Of a stretch of 64,000 nucleotides of DNA, positions 8,777-19,167 are shown in pieces. The stretch's first letter is position 1. Every line of letters starts with the position of its first letter. The DNA is from an uncultured OM182 clade bacterium (GTDB taxonomy: Bacteria > Pseudomonadota > Gammaproteobacteria > Pseudomonadales > Azotimanducaceae): NCBI GenBank assembly GCA_905182025.1, contig CAJJAA010000004.1:1-64000 (forward strand), written 5' to 3'. The notes under the pieces are model-generated. The model was given only the letters and a program-made list of their open reading frames with translations. It searched no databases and had not been told where the DNA came from. A program made the translations under genes and the position numbers.

Positions 8777-9205
8777 TCATTGGTTACCTTTTGGCCGCGC
8801 CTTTAATCCAGTTTCCCCAATGACTTTTAGAATCTGTCTGCAGGTGACTTGACCAATTATCTTCCCATCAAGCACCACTGGTCTACGTCGGTGCTTATGC
8901 TCAATCATTGATAAAGCTACATCAATAATATCATCATGAGGGTTTTGGCATTCAACATCGCAGGTCATAATATCTGAGACTATTGCCACACCAAATTCCT
9001 CATCATTATAAACGCTACTCAAAATCGCTTTGAGGCAATCGAGTTCAGAAAGCATTCCAACAAGATGATTATTATTATCGACAACGAGAACGCCTGATAT
9101 TTTGTTTTCCAAAATGTGATGCGCCGCTTCATAAACAGTCATTTGAGGTGTGACCGTTATGGGCCGTTTTAGCATATATTCGCCTAATTCCACTGTGTGC
9201 AACAT
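8777..9205 (-). CDS. CBS-pair (Bateman) domain protein linked to the complex I operon
   Basis: 142 residues made almost entirely of two CBS domains: one with the core KISGVLVVDNNNHLVGMLSE near residue 35 and one with HRRRPVVLDGKIIGQVTCRQ near residue 105. The start ATG has AAGGAG 6 bases upstream. It begins only 16 bp after the nuoN stop, on the same strand, so it is very probably read from the nuo transcript. CBS pairs bind adenine nucleotides; a sensor or modulator of complex I is an inference from position alone. A second CBS-pair gene follows. I know of no standard complex I subunit of this type. Confidence 0.9.
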   Translation of the reverse strand: MLHTVELGEYMLKRPITVTPQMTVYEAAHHILENKISGVLVVDNNNHLVGMLSELDCLKAILSSVYNDEEFGVAIVSDIMTCDVECQNPHDDIIDVALSMIEHKHRRRPVVLDGKIIGQVTCRQILKVIGETGLKARPKGNQ

Positions 9206-9221
9206 AGCAAACTCCTTCGAA

Positions 9222-10697
9222 TTATGTCATCGCCTGGGCCATACGACTGACCCATTCAATAACGGGGGTAGGGTAAATACCAAATACCAACAGTAGCAGC
9301 GTCACGGCGGCCAATGTCCACCCCGCTGTCTGGGGAACGTGAACCACCGATGTCACCATTGTTCGTTTTGTCATTGCGAATATCGTGCGTAAATAGTAGA
9401 AAATCCCTATACCACTACCAATCACAACGATTACAAGTAATGACCATAGCTCGGCATCAACACCACTCACTACGATATAGAACTTGCCGATGAATCCTGC
9501 TGTTAGAGGAATTCCCGCTAGCGAAAGTAACATAACGCTAAAAACAGTCGCCAACATAGGACGTCGCCAGAATAAGCCTTCGTATTCATCCAACCGATCA
9601 ACATCGTGATCTGATGCTTCTGTCGACATAACCGTCACGACACCAAACGCGCCGATGGTTGTAAGAAAATAAGCAAGCAAAAATATCGCAGAAGCTTCGA
9701 TGGCAAGTGCACGTCCACCCACCGAGTCCGCTGCGATAAATGCCACGAGCAAATACCCTAGATGAGCAATCGATGAATAAGCCAACATTCGCTTAATACT
9801 AGACTGAGTCAACGCCAACAAATTTCCGAAGATAATCGATGCTACAGCCAGTAAAAAAAGGCCGTCCAAAATAGTTTCATATTGATAATTATCAACTGAT
9901 AAGAAGAAACGAAATAGCACAGCGAATATTGCCCCTTTTGACACAGTAGCAAGCAGGGTAGTAACTGGCGCAGGCGCCCCCTCGTAGACGTCAGGTGTCC
10001 ACATGTGAAAAGGAGCTAACGACAGTTTGAAGGCGAGACCTGAAAGCAACATCGCGGATCCCGCCAGGATATAAAGCGCATCCAATTCGGAATTTTCGCG
10101 CTGAAGGACGGCCATTTCAGCGAATGACAATGTGCCGAAGGCAGCATAAAGAAGCGCAATGCCAAATAGAATAATCGCGGAGGAAACACCGGACAAAATC
10201 AAATACTTAAGCGCCGCTTCTAAACTAAAACGACCCGCCCGTGGGTAGGAAATCATCGCGTATATCGACACGCCAAGCAGTTCGAGACCAAGAATAAACA
10301 TCGCGAAGTGTGCAGCCTGAGAAAGCACCACCCCTCCGAGTGTCGCTAGCAGCAACAACAGATAGAATTCATCTTGGTGCTCGCCTCGAGCGCGATGATA
10401 GTTGAACGAAAGCAAACAGATGCAAAGGCTCGAAAAAACCATCAACCCCGAGAAAAACAGAGCATAAGCGTCGACTATAATTAAGGGGGTAACTAAAGCG
10501 TCGACTAAAGAGGCGGTCTGAGCAGCTTGAATGTCTATCGCCATCGCGCAGATCAAGAGCAAAGTGACCATCAGACCTATGCTGCTAAACGCGCAGGTGA
10601 GTGATAAATTTCGACAGAAAGCGATCAGCATCATTAAAGTAAGTATGACAGTGCTCAAGGAAATTAATGGCAGCAACAAATACACATCAAGATTCAT
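9222..10697 (-). CDS. nuoN: NADH-quinone oxidoreductase subunit N
   Basis: 491 residues, antiporter-like membrane subunit of complex I (proton-motive and Na+/H+ antiporter family). It is hydrophobic throughout and carries the family segments with YLILSGVSSAIILFG, FKLSLAPFHMWTPDVYEGAP and SSIKRMLAYSSIAHLGYLLV, whose lysines lie on the proton path. I use ATG at 10697 because it overlaps the nuoM stop as ATGA, matching the rest of the operon; the longer frame begins six codons earlier. It is the last nuo gene, 16 bp before the first CBS-pair gene. Confidence 0.96.
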   Translation of the reverse strand: MNLDVYLLLPLISLSTVILTLMMLIAFCRNLSLTCAFSSIGLMVTLLLICAMAIDIQAAQTASLVDALVTPLIIVDAYALFFSGLMVFSSLCICLLSFNYHRARGEHQDEFYLLLLLATLGGVVLSQAAHFAMFILGLELLGVSIYAMISYPRAGRFSLEAALKYLILSGVSSAIILFGIALLYAAFGTLSFAEMAVLQRENSELDALYILAGSAMLLSGLAFKLSLAPFHMWTPDVYEGAPAPVTTLLATVSKGAIFAVLFRFFLSVDNYQYETILDGLFLLAVASIIFGNLLALTQSSIKRMLAYSSIAHLGYLLVAFIAADSVGGRALAIEASAIFLLAYFLTTIGAFGVVTVMSTEASDHDVDRLDEYEGLFWRRPMLATVFSVMLLSLAGIPLTAGFIGKFYIVVSGVDAELWSLLVIVVIGSGIGIFYYLRTIFAMTKRTMVTSVVHVPQTAGWTLAAVTLLLLVFGIYPTPVIEWVSRMAQAMT

Positions 10698-12208
10698 TTG
10701 AGACCCCCGATCCAAGGTATTTGATTGACACTCGTCGAGTAGAGATTTGAGAGTGCGGGGCTAATTAAATCAAATATTGGTTGAGGATATACCCCTAAAA
10801 ATATCAACAAAATCATTAAAGGGATCATTGCAGTCATTTCCCGCACACCGAAATCTCTCAAATTTCTCGTTAACTTGCGCTCTCCTTGAAACACACGCTG
10901 CATAGCAATTAGTGCATAAACAGCGCCCGTAATTAACCCTATCGAGGCTGCCACGGCGATAGGTGGATTTACTTTAAAAGTACCAAAAAGCACCAAAATC
11001 TCGCCCACAAAGTTTCCTAACCCCGGCATGCCCAGCGAGGCGACCATAAAGAACATCGCGACGGCACCCATGCGCGGCATGTCGTGCCACAGCCCTCCCA
11101 TATCTCTTGTGTCTCTTGTATGTAGCCTATGCTGAATAGCACCTGCCGTCATGAACAGCGCCGCTGTCGATAACCCGTGCGCAACCATTTGGATCACCGA
11201 ACCCTGAATCGAGAGCTCATTCCACGCATAGAGGCCAACAAGCACGAAGCCCATATGGCTGATGCTGCTATAAGCAACCAGCCGTTTAAAGTCTGTCTGT
11301 GCAAATGCCAGCATCGCACCGTAGATAATACCGATCACACCAAGCGTCATGGCGATATTGGCAATCTGCAAAGCGGCCTCTGGAAACAAGGGAATGGTGA
11401 AGCGCAACAGCCCATAGGCCCCTGTCTTAAGTAAGATACCTGCTAACAAAACACTTGCGGCGGTAGGAGCTTGAGTATGAGCGTCGGGTAACCATGAATG
11501 GAAAGGAAAGCCGGGTAACTTAACGACGAAGGCGACAAAGAACCCCCACATGATCCAGTACGAAACATCCGGTGACAACTGATGTTTCATCAGCTCAAAA
11601 TAATTGAATGTCAGTACGCCTGAATCAGCGCCGTTAAGTATCACAAGAGCAAGAATTGCGATCAACATCACAAGCCCACTCAATTGAGTGAATAGAAAAA
11701 ATTTCATCGAAGCATAGGATCGATTCTCGTGTCCCCAAATAGCGATCAGCAGATACATGGGAATAAGCATCACCTCCCAGAAGAAGAAGAATAGAAACAT
11801 ATCTAAGCTCGTGAAGACCCCAACCACGCCCGCCAGGGTCCACAGAATATTAAATTGGAAGAAGCCAGGGCTTTTTTCAATTTCGTCCCAGGAAGAAACA
11901 ACAGCAACGAATCCTAGAAATATCGTTAGCCCCACCATCAGCAAACTTAGCCCATCAAGTCCAAACAGTATGTGAATACCGAAACGGGGAATCCATGGGT
12001 ATTCGTAGAGCTCTATCCATGTCGACGAGTCAGCATCTGAAAATGCGATCAGCGAGTCTGCCTGATAGACGAGCGGCAGCAAGACGACGCCGGCAATTAC
12101 ACAGGTGCCAACAGCAACCCACTTGGGCCAGTCTTTGTTCCACGCCTCGCTGAGCCAAGCAATAATGCCGCCTAGAAAAAGTACAACCATGATGGCAATA
12201 ACAGTCAT
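10694..12208 (-). CDS. nuoM: NADH-quinone oxidoreductase subunit M
   Basis: 504 residues, antiporter-like proton-pumping subunit in the membrane arm of complex I. Diagnostic pieces are FGLDGLSLLMVGLT near residue 85, FFFFWEVMLIPMYLLI near 140 (glutamate of the pump), KLPGFPFHSWLPDAHTQAPTA near 230 (lysine), and FKRLVAYSSISHMGFVL. About fourteen transmembrane helices are expected. The start overlaps the nuoL stop by four bases (ATGA), so translation is coupled. Length is normal for the family. Confidence 0.97.
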   Translation of the reverse strand: MTVIAIMVVLFLGGIIAWLSEAWNKDWPKWVAVGTCVIAGVVLLPLVYQADSLIAFSDADSSTWIELYEYPWIPRFGIHILFGLDGLSLLMVGLTIFLGFVAVVSSWDEIEKSPGFFQFNILWTLAGVVGVFTSLDMFLFFFFWEVMLIPMYLLIAIWGHENRSYASMKFFLFTQLSGLVMLIAILALVILNGADSGVLTFNYFELMKHQLSPDVSYWIMWGFFVAFVVKLPGFPFHSWLPDAHTQAPTAASVLLAGILLKTGAYGLLRFTIPLFPEAALQIANIAMTLGVIGIIYGAMLAFAQTDFKRLVAYSSISHMGFVLVGLYAWNELSIQGSVIQMVAHGLSTAALFMTAGAIQHRLHTRDTRDMGGLWHDMPRMGAVAMFFMVASLGMPGLGNFVGEILVLFGTFKVNPPIAVAASIGLITGAVYALIAMQRVFQGERKLTRNLRDFGVREMTAMIPLMILLIFLGVYPQPIFDLISPALSNLYSTSVNQIPWIGGLK

Positions 12209-14061
12209 GGCTGTACTCCAGTAAATAGCCCGACAAATATCGCAAATATCACGACTAAACCAGCCACCATAACCACAGCATAGGTACGCATCTGCCCTGT
12301 CTGACTCGTGGTCACAAAGTCATGAGCAAGCAAAATAGTCTCCGCAATAAACTGGTAAAGCGAATCGACAACATCCCTCTTGTTAAACTGCGTCACAGTG
12401 ACATAAGGTTTAACGATCATTCGATTATAAAGCCAGTCCATTCCCCAATGGCTGAACCAAAATCGAATCAGTAATTGGCCCGCTGCAGAATCCAGCATTG
12501 GCTGAACATCAAAACTGTGCCTTAGGAATATCAAGTAGGCGATGATCACACCCACAACGGGAATCGACGTCGTCACTAAAGGCACCAAACCTGAATGGTC
12601 TATAGCGCCTGCGACAGGAAACACATCGCTGACTGGCACAACGAGCCAACCTCCTGCTGCGGCAAGTAAACATAAAATCACCAAAGGACCGGCCATCAAC
12701 CAACCCGCTGGCTGCTCAGGTTCAGTCTTCATTTCACCAAAAAAAACGATGAAAAAAAGTCGGAAACTATAGATCGCTGTCAACAGCGCGCCGAGAATTC
12801 CCGCGCCCCAAAACCAGATTCCGAAATCAGGCTGCTGGAATGCAGAAATCAAAATGGCGTCTTTCGAAAAATATCCAGATGTTAATGGTAGGGCAGCGAG
12901 CGCTGCACTACCGATGAGGAAGCTCCAGAATGCAACGGGCATTTTTTTGCGAAGCCCACCCATTCGGAAAATATTATGCTCATGATGCAAGCTGTAAATA
13001 ACGGCGCCGGCACCTAAGAAAAGCAGCGCTTTAAAAAAGGCATGGGTCATTAGATGGAAAATAGCGGAGGACCATGCGCCGACGCCCAGGGCGAGGAACA
13101 TATAGCCTATTTGGCTGATGGTAGAGTAGGCAAGAATTCGCTTGATGTCGGTTTGAGTCATCGCCGTAAAGGCAGCCATAAGTAGTGTGATTGCGCCGAT
13201 AATCGCCACGACGAGAAGCGCAGTGGGTGCCAACAGAAATAACCCGTGTGTTCGTGCGATAAGATAAACACCCGCAGTCACCATCGTTGCGGCATGGATG
13301 AGCGCACTCACAGGCGTTGGACCTGCCATGGCATCTGGCAACCAAGTTTGCAAAGGTAGCTGAGCAGATTTACCGACGGCACCGCCCACCAGCAATAGGC
13401 AGGCAATAGTGATGGTCGAATCACCTGGCTGCCATAAAACCGCTGCCTTGTGAGCCATCGGTTGAAAGTCTAGGGTACCCAGGTGAAGAAACAGCAAGAA
13501 CATACCCAAGGCCATCGCTGTATCGCCAATACGCGTGACGACGAAGGCTTTCCTCGCTGCCGCACCGTTGTTTGAATCGAAGTGCCAAAAGCCCACGAGC
13601 AGATAGCTACAAAGTCCCACCCCTTCCCAGCCGACAAACAGAAGCAATAGATTATCCGCGAGCACCAGAACAAGCATCGCCGAGACAAACAAATTCATGT
13701 AGCTAAAGAAGCGACTATAGTCATCGTCGTCATACATAAAGAGTGCAGAATAAATATGAATCAATAACCCTACGCCCGTGATGACAAACATCATCGTGAG
13801 CGTTAAACCGTCGATATAGAAACTGACTTTTGGAGTAAAACCGCCGAGATTCATCCAAGTATAAAGTGACACTGAATAAGCTTGCGGCTCCTGTAGCGAG
13901 AGAAACTCCAGACCTACTAGCAGCACCACAATTGCTGAGATCGCTATCGAACCCACACCTACCAGCCCAACTAACGGCTTGGGTAAATTGCCCAGAGTTA
14001 TGAATAAAATAGTGAACCCTAAAAGGGGCATGAGCGGAATGAGAAAGACAATATCGGCCAT
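12205..14061 (-). CDS. nuoL: NADH-quinone oxidoreductase subunit L
   Basis: 618 residues, the distal proton-pumping subunit of complex I with the long C-terminal lateral helix. Visible are FYIDGLTLTMMFVITGVG near residue 85, LLFVGWEGVGLCSYLLVGFW near 140, KSAQLPLQTWLPDAMAGPTPVSALIHAATMV (read as two adjoining segments) near 230, and TDIKRILAYSTISQIGYM. The start is ATG at 14061; an AGAGG element lies 6 bases upstream, and the longer frame starts with a TTG two codons earlier. The nuoK stop is 2 bp upstream. Length matches the family. Confidence 0.96.
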   Translation of the reverse strand: MADIVFLIPLMPLLGFTILFITLGNLPKPLVGLVGVGSIAISAIVVLLVGLEFLSLQEPQAYSVSLYTWMNLGGFTPKVSFYIDGLTLTMMFVITGVGLLIHIYSALFMYDDDDYSRFFSYMNLFVSAMLVLVLADNLLLLFVGWEGVGLCSYLLVGFWHFDSNNGAAARKAFVVTRIGDTAMALGMFLLFLHLGTLDFQPMAHKAAVLWQPGDSTITIACLLLVGGAVGKSAQLPLQTWLPDAMAGPTPVSALIHAATMVTAGVYLIARTHGLFLLAPTALLVVAIIGAITLLMAAFTAMTQTDIKRILAYSTISQIGYMFLALGVGAWSSAIFHLMTHAFFKALLFLGAGAVIYSLHHEHNIFRMGGLRKKMPVAFWSFLIGSAALAALPLTSGYFSKDAILISAFQQPDFGIWFWGAGILGALLTAIYSFRLFFIVFFGEMKTEPEQPAGWLMAGPLVILCLLAAAGGWLVVPVSDVFPVAGAIDHSGLVPLVTTSIPVVGVIIAYLIFLRHSFDVQPMLDSAAGQLLIRFWFSHWGMDWLYNRMIVKPYVTVTQFNKRDVVDSLYQFIAETILLAHDFVTTSQTGQMRTYAVVMVAGLVVIFAIFVGLFTGVQP

Positions 14062-14063
14062 AA

Positions 14064-14381
14064 TCAACCTCTCATCCTATTGGCTAGGTCAATATCAAGA
14101 GAGCTGAAACGGCGATACGCTTGAAGCAGTAAACCGAGGCCAACAGCGACTTCCGCTGCGGCGATACTCAGGATCAGCATAAACATGATCTGACCATCAG
14201 CCTGCCCCCAATGTGCCCCCACAACAACAAAGGCTAAGCCACAAGCATTGAGCATAATTTCAAGAGACATAAGAATAAGAATGATATTCCTGCGCACAAG
14301 TACACCGAGCAACCCAATTGAAAACAGCACCGCCGCAAGCAGCAATCCATGCTCCATTGGTATAACGATTGACTCAATCAT
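14064..14381 (-). CDS. nuoK: NADH-quinone oxidoreductase subunit K
   Basis: 105 residues with three membrane helices, matching the usual length of about 100. The helix with [20 protein letters not shown] carries the conserved membrane glutamate, and a second glutamate lies in [12 protein letters not shown]. The open frame extends 23 codons upstream, but that extension is out of family and overlaps nuoJ more than needed. ATG at 14381 gives [17 protein letters not shown], with GGAG 10 bases upstream, and overlaps nuoJ by 8 bases. The subunit sits in the proximal membrane arm, linking the quinone site to the pumps. Confidence 0.94.
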   Translation of the reverse strand: MIESIVIPMEHGLLLAAVLFSIGLLGVLVRRNIILILMSLEIMLNACGLAFVVVGAHWGQADGQIMFMLILSIAAAEVAVGLGLLLQAYRRFSSLDIDLANRMRG

Positions 14382-14910
14382 TTGTCTCATTCTCCGCCGA
14401 AGGCTCGCGCACATCCGACAAATATCTTCGGCCCAAATGGTATGCGCCAATAAGGCCCGCTAACAGCAACATCGAAGCAATTTCTACGGCTATCACGTAA
14501 GGCCCGAAAAGCTTGATCCCAACTTGTTTTGGCGTCACCACAGTACCGGCTAACATGTTATCGCCGGTCGACAAGACGATGATGATTTCAATCAGCAATA
14601 CGAAGCAAAATAAAGACGGCACAATCCACATCGATGGTTGCAACCAATGGTGTTCTAAATCATCACCCGCTGAACCTAGGTTAAGCATCATAATTACGAA
14701 GACGAAGAGCACCATAATGGCCCCTGCATAGATCAATACCTCTAGAACCGCTGCGAACGGAGCCCCTACCACGTAAAAGATAATCGCCGATGCAAGCAAT
14801 GAGATGATGAGGTAAATTAACGCATGGGCCGCGTTGTATCGGGTCACCGCCAATACAGTCGATATCAGCGAGATCGTTGCGGCAACATAAAATAAACCAA
14901 TCTCTAACAT
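14374..14910 (-). CDS. nuoJ: NADH-quinone oxidoreductase subunit J
   Basis: 178 residues, five-helix membrane subunit of complex I next to NuoK and NuoA. The conserved TM3 region reads [20 protein letters not shown], and the N-terminus has [18 protein letters not shown] take ATG at 14910, with AGGA 6 bases upstream, rather than the TTG five codons earlier that would overlap this site. The C-terminal tail is acidic (SAENETND). The stop overlaps the nuoK start by 8 bases, so the two are translationally coupled. Confidence 0.95.
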   Translation of the reverse strand: MLEIGLFYVAATISLISTVLAVTRYNAAHALIYLIISLLASAIIFYVVGAPFAAVLEVLIYAGAIMVLFVFVIMMLNLGSAGDDLEHHWLQPSMWIVPSLFCFVLLIEIIIVLSTGDNMLAGTVVTPKQVGIKLFGPYVIAVEIASMLLLAGLIGAYHLGRRYLSDVREPSAENETND

Positions 14911-14943
14911 TTTCGTTCCTATCAAAATCCCATTGCGAACCTA

Positions 14944-15483
14944 TTAGGGAAGTAAACTCCGCACATCTACGGGCGGAGATTCGTTCAATGCTTCACCTTT
15001 GTCTTTACCAGCGATCGACTTGCCAGCAACATTGTAAAAGCTGTATCCCGGATATTTACCCTGCCCGCTAATGAGCAAATGCTCCTTCTCGTACACCATG
15101 TTTTGGCGGTCGTATTCACACATCTCAAAATCTGGCGTGAGCTGAATCGAATAGGTGGGACACGCTTCTTCGCACATGCCACACATGATGCAACGGGAGA
15201 AATTTATGCGGAAAAACTCTGGATACCAGCGCCCATCTTCATCCTCAGTTTTCTGCAACGCGATGCAGTCGACCGGACAGGCCACCGCACAAAGATTGCA
15301 AGCGACACAACGCTCGTGACCATCTGGATCACGCGTCAACACAATTCTGCCCCGGTAGCGTGGCGCAAGATAAGGCATTTCTTCCGGGTACTGCACTGTA
15401 TCGGCCTTTGTAAACGTGTGCTTAAGCACCTCTGCTAACGTCAACAGCTGACTCCAAATTGCGCTTAGCATGTCAAGCAGCAT
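14944..15483 (-). CDS. nuoI: NADH-quinone oxidoreductase subunit I (two [4Fe-4S] ferredoxin)
   Basis: 179 residues, peripheral-arm subunit that passes electrons from NuoG to NuoB. It has two complete [4Fe-4S] motifs, [12 protein letters not shown] near residue 61 and [12 protein letters not shown] near residue 100, for clusters N6a and N6b. The upstream segment [15 protein letters not shown] is typical. I use ATG at 15483; GGGAG lies upstream, and a TTG immediately before it belongs to the leader. The C-terminal extension after [13 protein letters not shown] is of ordinary length. Its position between nuoH and nuoJ is standard. Confidence 0.96.
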   Translation of the reverse strand: MLLDMLSAIWSQLLTLAEVLKHTFTKADTVQYPEEMPYLAPRYRGRIVLTRDPDGHERCVACNLCAVACPVDCIALQKTEDEDGRWYPEFFRINFSRCIMCGMCEEACPTYSIQLTPDFEMCEYDRQNMVYEKEHLLISGQGKYPGYSFYNVAGKSIAGKDKGEALNESPPVDVRSLLP

Positions 15484-15517
15484 CAACCCTTTACTCCCGT
15501 CATTAAAATATCAACTT

Positions 15518-16471
15518 TCAAAGCCATAGTTCTACCGCTCCTGTCACCAACAAATTAATAAGCGTGAGAGGTAGCATCACTTTCCATCCAAACGACATCA
15601 ACTGATCGTAGCGAGGCCTGGGTATCCCAGCTCTAAGGAGTATGAAGAAACAGATTAAGATGAACGTTTTGAAGAAGAACCAAAATATTGGTGGTAGAAA
15701 ACCCGGCCCCAACCAACCCCCGAAAAATAGAGTGGTTATCATGGAAGAGATGAGAATCAGACCAAGATATTCACCCAACATAAACATGCCGAACTTCATT
15801 CCAGAATATTCTGTGTGAAACCCTGCGACTAACTCGTGCTCAGCCTCAGGAAGATCAAAAGGCAGTCGATGGCTTTCCGCAATGCCCGCAATAAGGAATA
15901 CAACAAAACCAAAAAATTGGCTGATCACAAACCAACCTCGCTCAGCTTGCGCATTCACAATGTCGACTAAACTGAAGGAACCGGATAGCATCACCACGCC
16001 CATTAACGATAGCCCCATAAAAACTTCGTAGCTGACCATTTGAGCAGCTGATCGGAGCCCACCTAAAAGGGCATATTTATTATTGGAAGCTAGACCACCC
16101 AGCAGTACGCTATAGACAGCCAGTGAGGTCATGCCGAGGAAAAACAACAAGGCAATATTCAAGTCGGCAATATGAAGTTCGCTGGTATAGGGCACAACAG
16201 TGAAGCCAAGTAGCATCGCCATGACGATAGCGGTCGGCGCAAAGATGAAAACGAATCTATCCGCGAAAGGTGGAACCCAGTCTTCCTTAGCAAAGAGTTT
16301 AATAATGTCTGCAAGCGCCAAACCTATTCCTAACGGGCCGACGCGATTAGGTCCTAGCCGATCTTGCCAGATACCTAATAAACGTCGCTCGAACCAGACC
16401 AAAATGGCTGCGCCGGCAAACGCGCCCCCCAAGGTGCCGAAGACCAACAAATAGAGAACTAAATCGCTCAT
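15518..16471 (-). CDS. nuoH: NADH-quinone oxidoreductase subunit H
   Basis: 317 residues, eight-helix membrane subunit that forms the quinone chamber with NuoB and NuoCD. Signature segments are [20 protein letters not shown] near residue 30, [12 protein letters not shown] near 55, and [28 protein letters not shown] near 200 (read in two parts), the acidic loop of the quinone funnel. The C-terminus has [16 protein letters not shown]. The ATG at 16471 overlaps the nuoG stop by one base (TGATG) and has AGGA 7 bases upstream. Confidence 0.97.
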   Translation of the reverse strand: MSDLVLYLLVFGTLGGAFAGAAILVWFERRLLGIWQDRLGPNRVGPLGIGLALADIIKLFAKEDWVPPFADRFVFIFAPTAIVMAMLLGFTVVPYTSELHIADLNIALLFFLGMTSLAVYSVLLGGLASNNKYALLGGLRSAAQMVSYEVFMGLSLMGVVMLSGSFSLVDIVNAQAERGWFVISQFFGFVVFLIAGIAESHRLPFDLPEAEHELVAGFHTEYSGMKFGMFMLGEYLGLILISSMITTLFFGGWLGPGFLPPIFWFFFKTFILICFFILLRAGIPRPRYDQLMSFGWKVMLPLTLINLLVTGAVELWL

Positions 16472-19167
16472 CAATTCGTCCTATCTGAGGTGATGATTGC
16501 GGGTGGTGAATGCCATCCATCTATGCGAACGAATGACGCATTGTCGAGGCCATTTAGCTCAAACAATTCGGCTATTTTTGGATAAACCATGCAGTCTACG
16601 GGTAAATCATCATCAATGATGATGCGAAGTGGCGTAGACTTTTTAACTTGATCACACATCACCCCATCATCCTTAGTAAGACCAAGACGCTGCGCATCTT
16701 CACTGCGGATTCTGAGATAGGGTAAAGGCACGCGCTGTGATAACTCATCACTAAAGGCTGAAAGCTCGTCACTACCAAAAATATGAAATTGAGGAATCAG
16801 AACGTTGTTCGAAATATTCCCCCGCGGATAGTGACAAAATGATTCTGAATCACTAAAAACGAACGAGGGTGGGTTTGCAGCGACATCACTACCGTTCACT
16901 TCAATTTGAAATTTGTGGATCGATTGATTCGAGTTCCAACCGGGCGTCCATGTGTATGCCCGAAGTGCAGAAGGTGACCGGTTCTGATTGCCTTCCATGG
17001 AAAATGCCATTGCTGAATCTTCGTCAATCGGCTGTTTGGGTTCATGCACAGATATATCCGCATACATCGCCGTTCTGCCGCTGGAACGATGAGTCATGCG
17101 CGGCTGTTTACCGCCAGCGTCGCGGAATTTTTCATCCGGCGCCGCATCATCTAGTACCTGTAATTCACTGAATTGATTGGCCAGTGCAGCGCGAATTTCA
17201 GAAGGTACGCGCGTTACATCTCGCAACGCGTCGAGCCAATGGTAACTTGCAGCGATATTACCCGCTGGCTTGAAAACTGCCATTGAACGTTGTGCTCTAC
17301 CTTCAGTGTTTATATAACTGCCTTCACATTCTGGATCTGTGGCGGCGGGTAAGACGATGTCGGCTTTCGATGTTGTTAGATGATCAAGGTGATCGACCGC
17401 TATGAGGCGGGGCATCTTCGCTATCCAGCTATCAAACCGATGACCTAGCCTTAGGGAGAGGTCATTCTCGAGCACAATGACCACCTCCGGCGCTTCGTCT
17501 AAAATGGACTCTAGCGAGTGATGGTTGTCGATTAGACAAACACCGAGGCTATTAACTTCGCTCGCACACAAAAAGATGCCCGCAGTTTTCTTATGCTGCT
17601 TTAACGCTGCAGCGAGATTAGCGGCTCGCTTGAGTAGTTCAGGGCTTCCGACACTGGTGCCTGAAACGATCAGGGGTCTTTCTGCCGCAAGCAAAGTTTC
17701 AATAATCCCCCGCACAACTTCGTTAGATTCGCTGCTACCGGCTCTCTGCTTCTCGCCAGATACATCGCTAGTCAATGCGTCGATCAAACCCTGTGTCAAT
17801 TTCGTGATATCGCCAAAAGACATCCGAAGGCTCTGGCTTGCTATTTCATCCAAACGGTCAGTCATAGGTGTTACAACGATGAGCGGACTTCGTTGATTCT
17901 GCGCGAGTTCTCGAACTGCCGCATCTTGCCATTCACTGAGTTGTGTTTCGGCAGCAAGTTTGAGTGACTTGTTTCTGGTGGCTTGGCGAATCGACAAAGC
18001 CAGTCTGGGCGCATGATTTGTGACGTCTTCACCAAGCACTAATACGGCGTCAAAATTCTCAACCTCGGACATACTGGGTGAGTTCAGATCGCTTCTTAAA
18101 ACATCCAGTATGACAGCGTGCATTTCTCGCTCTGTGTTTGTCATACCGCTGCAATAGTTATCCTCCCCAACAAGGTCCCTAAGCGATTGGTTTGACTCAA
18201 GGCTTGCTCTGGGTGAACCAATGCCTTTGATTTTCGACGCATTGGCTAACATTGATCGCACATGCTCAATCGCGCTATCTTTACTCACAACATCATAGAG
18301 ACCCGCTGCATTTAGCATCCCCGCCTGGCGAATTCGTTTTGGTGAGTCAACATATCCTGAACCAAATCGACCTCTGTCACACAGAAAGTATCCATTCACT
18401 TCTTGATTGTAGCGATTGTGCACCCGCCTCAATTCACCATAACGCTCTGATGTATAGGTGTTACAACCTAATGAACAACCGGTGCAGACTGTTGGGGCAG
18501 ATTGTAGGTCCCACTTTCGTGTGTAGTTTTTTGACAGGGTTTTATCAGTGAAAACGCCTGTCGGGCAGACTTCAATGAGATTGCCTGCAAACTCATTTTC
18601 TAGTACACCCGATTCCGCTCTCCCAAAGAAAACGCGATCACGGGAACCAAACGCGTTGAGATCATGACCGCCGGCATAATCCTGATAAAAGCGTGTACAA
18701 CGATAACAAGTGATGCAGCGATTCATCTCGTGTCCTATAAATGGACCAAGGTATTGATTTCGAAAGGTTGTTTTACGCCCTGTATATTGCCGATTTCGAT
18801 GGCCTACCATAACAGTCATATCTTGCAGGTGACATTCGCCGCCTTCTTCACATACAGGACAATCATGAGGATGGTTCAGCATAAGATTTTCAATAACTGA
18901 TTCGCGAAAAGTCACCGCGTTGTTCGTGTCGACTGAAAATATTGCGCCCTCGGTCACAGCCGTCATACAAGACATGACAATGCGGCCTCGGTCATCATCC
19001 TTATTAGCATATTGAACAACTGCACACTGTCGACAAGCCCCGATACTTCCCATCGCGGGATGCCAACAAAAGTAAGGCACGTCGATGTTTCTAGAAAGCA
19101 ACGCGTCCAATAAATTGGTACCCGCTTTGACTTCCAGCTCATAACCATCGACCGTAATAATTGGCAT
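16471..19167 (-). CDS. nuoG: NADH-quinone oxidoreductase subunit G, with the extra N7 cluster motif
   Basis: 898 residues, large peripheral-arm iron-sulfur subunit. In order: a [2Fe-2S] domain ([15 protein letters not shown] plus a later Cys in IVMSCMTA), the HxxxCxxCxxxxxC motif [14 protein letters not shown] for cluster N5, CITCYRC with a later Cys in EVCPTG for N4, and CTGCSLGC with a distant Cys in GYFLCDRGR, which fits the off-path N7 cluster of the E. coli and Thermus subunits. The rest is a molybdopterin-oxidoreductase-like fold with no cofactor role. The longer frame starts nine codons earlier inside nuoF; ATG at 19167 overlaps the nuoF stop by one base and has GGGAG 7 bases upstream. 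Confidence 0.96.
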   Translation of the reverse strand: MPIITVDGYELEVKAGTNLLDALLSRNIDVPYFCWHPAMGSIGACRQCAVVQYANKDDDRGRIVMSCMTAVTEGAIFSVDTNNAVTFRESVIENLMLNHPHDCPVCEEGGECHLQDMTVMVGHRNRQYTGRKTTFRNQYLGPFIGHEMNRCITCYRCTRFYQDYAGGHDLNAFGSRDRVFFGRAESGVLENEFAGNLIEVCPTGVFTDKTLSKNYTRKWDLQSAPTVCTGCSLGCNTYTSERYGELRRVHNRYNQEVNGYFLCDRGRFGSGYVDSPKRIRQAGMLNAAGLYDVVSKDSAIEHVRSMLANASKIKGIGSPRASLESNQSLRDLVGEDNYCSGMTNTEREMHAVILDVLRSDLNSPSMSEVENFDAVLVLGEDVTNHAPRLALSIRQATRNKSLKLAAETQLSEWQDAAVRELAQNQRSPLIVVTPMTDRLDEIASQSLRMSFGDITKLTQGLIDALTSDVSGEKQRAGSSESNEVVRGIIETLLAAERPLIVSGTSVGSPELLKRAANLAAALKQHKKTAGIFLCASEVNSLGVCLIDNHHSLESILDEAPEVVIVLENDLSLRLGHRFDSWIAKMPRLIAVDHLDHLTTSKADIVLPAATDPECEGSYINTEGRAQRSMAVFKPAGNIAASYHWLDALRDVTRVPSEIRAALANQFSELQVLDDAAPDEKFRDAGGKQPRMTHRSSGRTAMYADISVHEPKQPIDEDSAMAFSMEGNQNRSPSALRAYTWTPGWNSNQSIHKFQIEVNGSDVAANPPSFVFSDSESFCHYPRGNISNNVLIPQFHIFGSDELSAFSDELSQRVPLPYLRIRSEDAQRLGLTKDDGVMCDQVKKSTPLRIIIDDDLPVDCMVYPKIAELFELNGLDNASFVRIDGWHSPPAIITSDRTN

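Noticed and set aside
13031-13345. 104-residue frame inside nuoL
   Set aside because: Cys/Arg-rich out-of-frame translation of nuoL on the same strand.
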